64,000 nt of DNA, taken from contig CAVXXX010000001.1 of assembly GCA_963765935.1 (NCBI GenBank), positions 248,001-312,000 on the forward strand, given 5' to 3'. Source of the stretch: JAMXLG01 sp963765935 (lineage in GTDB: Bacteria; Vulcanimicrobiota; Vulcanimicrobiia; Vulcanimicrobiales; Vulcanimicrobiaceae). The notes under the pieces were generated by a model. The model did not search any database. It was not told the origin of the DNA and saw only the letters and a program-made list of their open reading frames with translations. Both the position numbers and the translations under genes were made by a program. Positions 62,941 through 64,000 of this stretch are shown in pieces; positions within the stretch are counted from its first letter, which is position 1; each line of letters begins with the position of its first letter.

Positions 62941-63357
62941 ATGAGTGCTGTACCCCTCAACCTCACCGGCGGATGCCTTTGCGGACAATTCCGTTATGAG
63001 ATTTCCGGCGCACCGCTTGCGATGTTCGAATGCCATTGCCGCGATTGTCAGCATAGCAGCGGTGGACCGTACGTTCCGGTCATCTACGTTCCGAAGACCG
63101 CATTCTCAGTAGTGCGCGGAGAGCTGAGCCACTATTGGACGCAGAGTGACGCGGGCGGACAAAATAAACGCGGCTTCTGCGCAACGTGCGGCGCCCGCAT
63201 ATCCGGCGGCGAAAACGAAGAGGCCATCGGCATCGCCGCCTCCAGCCTCGACGATCCGTCCGCATTCGCGCCGCAGTTCCATATCAACGTCGGATACGCG
63301 CAACCGTGGGACGGGATCCCGGACGACGTACCGTCATTTGATGGCTTCCCTACCTAG
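62941..63357 (+). CDS. GFA/CENP-V family zinc protein
   Basis: The 138-residue protein carries cysteines 12, 14, 31, 33, 36, 80 and 83 in the pattern GGCLCG, FECHCRDCQ and RGFCATCGA, which is the double zinc site of the glutathione-dependent formaldehyde-activating enzyme (GFA) family. Most family members have unproven activity; the founding enzyme helps formaldehyde combine with glutathione. No signal peptide. The AraC-type regulator starts 54 bases downstream. Confidence 0.82.
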   Translation: MSAVPLNLTGGCLCGQFRYEISGAPLAMFECHCRDCQHSSGGPYVPVIYVPKTAFSVVRGELSHYWTQSDAGGQNKRGFCATCGARISGGENEEAIGIAASSLDDPSAFAPQFHINVGYAQPWDGIPDDVPSFDGFPT

Positions 63358-63411
63358 CGCAGAGCAAAATCAATCAAACGCAGCGATCTTGATTTCCGTC
63401 ACCATTGATCT

Positions 63412-64000
63412 ATGACCGCCGTTACGAACGATCCCGTCGCGAAAGCGATATGGTTCATCGAGAGTCATCTTTCGCAGGATCTTCGGCTGGAAGATATCGC
63501 AAGCGTGAGCGGCGTCTCGCCGTTCTATCTGACGCGCGCGTTCGCCGCAGCCGTGGGACGTTCGGTCATGCGATACGCGCGCGGACGCCGTCTTAGCGAA
63601 GCGGCTCGTACGCTCGCCGGCGGGGCAGATGACATCTTAGCGGTAGCGCTCGAGGCGGGATACGGCTCGCACGAAGCGTTTACGCGCGCGTTCGGACAGC
63701 AGTTTGGCACGACTCCCGAAGACGTTCGTGCGAGCGCATCGCTTGAGGGCCTCGCACTCATTGACGCCGTACGCCGCCTTCAACCGATTGACGCGGGAGT
63801 AGAGACACCTCGTATCGAGCCCGGCCGCGTCTTGTTGATCGCCGGTCTGCTCGAGCGATACACGATCGAGACGGCGTCACGCATACCGTTTCAATGGCAA
63901 CGCTTCGCACCGTACATCGGTAACATTCCCGATGAAGCGGGCACGTGCACCTACGGCATCATGTCGAATAACGACGCCGAAGGCAACATTGAGTATATCA
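63412..64000 (+). CDS. AraC-family regulator with GyrI-like effector domain, cut by right edge
   Basis: ATG 63412 opens a frame that runs off the window after 196 codons. The N-terminal 100 residues are an AraC DNA-binding domain with two helix-turn-helix motifs (LEDIASVSGVSPFYLTRAF and ILAVALEAGYGSHEAFTRAF, then FGTTPEDVRAS). From about residue 130 (TPRIEPGRVLLIAGLLERYT) the sequence resembles a GyrI/Rob-type small-molecule-binding domain. This DNA-binding-first order is that of the Rob/MarA-effector regulators. Targets are unknown; the adjacent GFA gene is a candidate. Confidence 0.8.
   Translation, partial: MTAVTNDPVAKAIWFIESHLSQDLRLEDIASVSGVSPFYLTRAFAAAVGRSVMRYARGRRLSEAARTLAGGADDILAVALEAGYGSHEAFTRAFGQQFGTTPEDVRASASLEGLALIDAVRRLQPIDAGVETPRIEPGRVLLIAGLLERYTIETASRIPFQWQRFAPYIGNIPDEAGTCTYGIMSNNDAEGNIEYI

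Overview
The window is a chromosomal segment from a GC-rich (roughly 58-60 % by eye), probably diderm, free-living aerobic bacterium. A large outer-membrane receptor-like barrel protein, a second predicted barrel, many signal peptides and lipoboxes, c-type cytochromes and a quinoprotein point to a Gram-negative envelope and respiration. The mix of families, the dispersed TGTCATCCTGAGC...GTCGAAGGA repeats and CTTAA-type Pho boxes would suit an uncultivated soil phylum such as Candidatus Eremiobacterota or a relative. That placement is a guess. No phage or conjugation genes, rRNA or CRISPR array were found.

Layout. 1-9.5 kb: housekeeping genes with six tRNAs (Cys, Gly, Phe, Asp, two Val), a truncated ketopantoate reductase at the left edge, a DUF5069/dienelactone hydrolase pair, a partial second copy of tRNA-Asp 751 bp from the intact one, and an unannotated 36-codon small ORF with promoter, operator-like palindrome and terminator. 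10-19.5 kb: a phosphate-acquisition block (histidine acid phosphatase, phospholipase C-type phosphoesterase, two PstS paralogues each behind a Pho-box-like repeat, PstC, PstA, PstB). 19.5-25.3 kb: thrS, a frame-disrupted ASASP-repeat lipoprotein, an MFS carrier, a dinucleotide-binding reductase and a predicted outer-membrane protein. 25.3-31 kb: a GGDEF remnant, a DUF2382 stress protein, a YihY membrane protein, a split DUF1214/DUF1254 pair and a winged-helix/TPR regulator. 31-43.2 kb: mostly minus-strand envelope genes (1274-aa receptor-like barrel, CBM9-like barrel, cytochrome c-PQQ dehydrogenase, 974-aa BNR/sortilin-like propeller). 43.3-48.2 kb: small secreted proteins, a frameshifted AraC regulator and a HAF-repeat lipoprotein behind an 18-bp hairpin that covers its ribosome binding site. 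48.1-60.1 kb: eight consecutive minus-strand genes with start/stop overlaps or gaps of a few bases, combining a ThDP enzyme, an enolase-superfamily enzyme, an FAD/Fe-S oxidase, NDH-2, an SDR, a six-hairpin glycosidase, a TIM-barrel isomerase and a cyclase-family hydrolase. This looks like a complete carbohydrate or sugar-acid oxidation pathway and is the best candidate here for an undescribed system. 60-64 kb: cytochromes c, small secreted proteins, a GFA-family protein and an AraC/GyrI-type regulator cut by the right edge.

Two cross-cutting features stand out. The dispersed repeat occurs at six places and repeatedly lies inside or at the ends of genes, supplying signal-peptide residues, C-terminal tails or stop codons. 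Several genes also carry apparent single-base indels (three in the ASASP lipoprotein, one at about 43800, one at about 45194). These may be assembly errors rather than biology and should be checked against reads.
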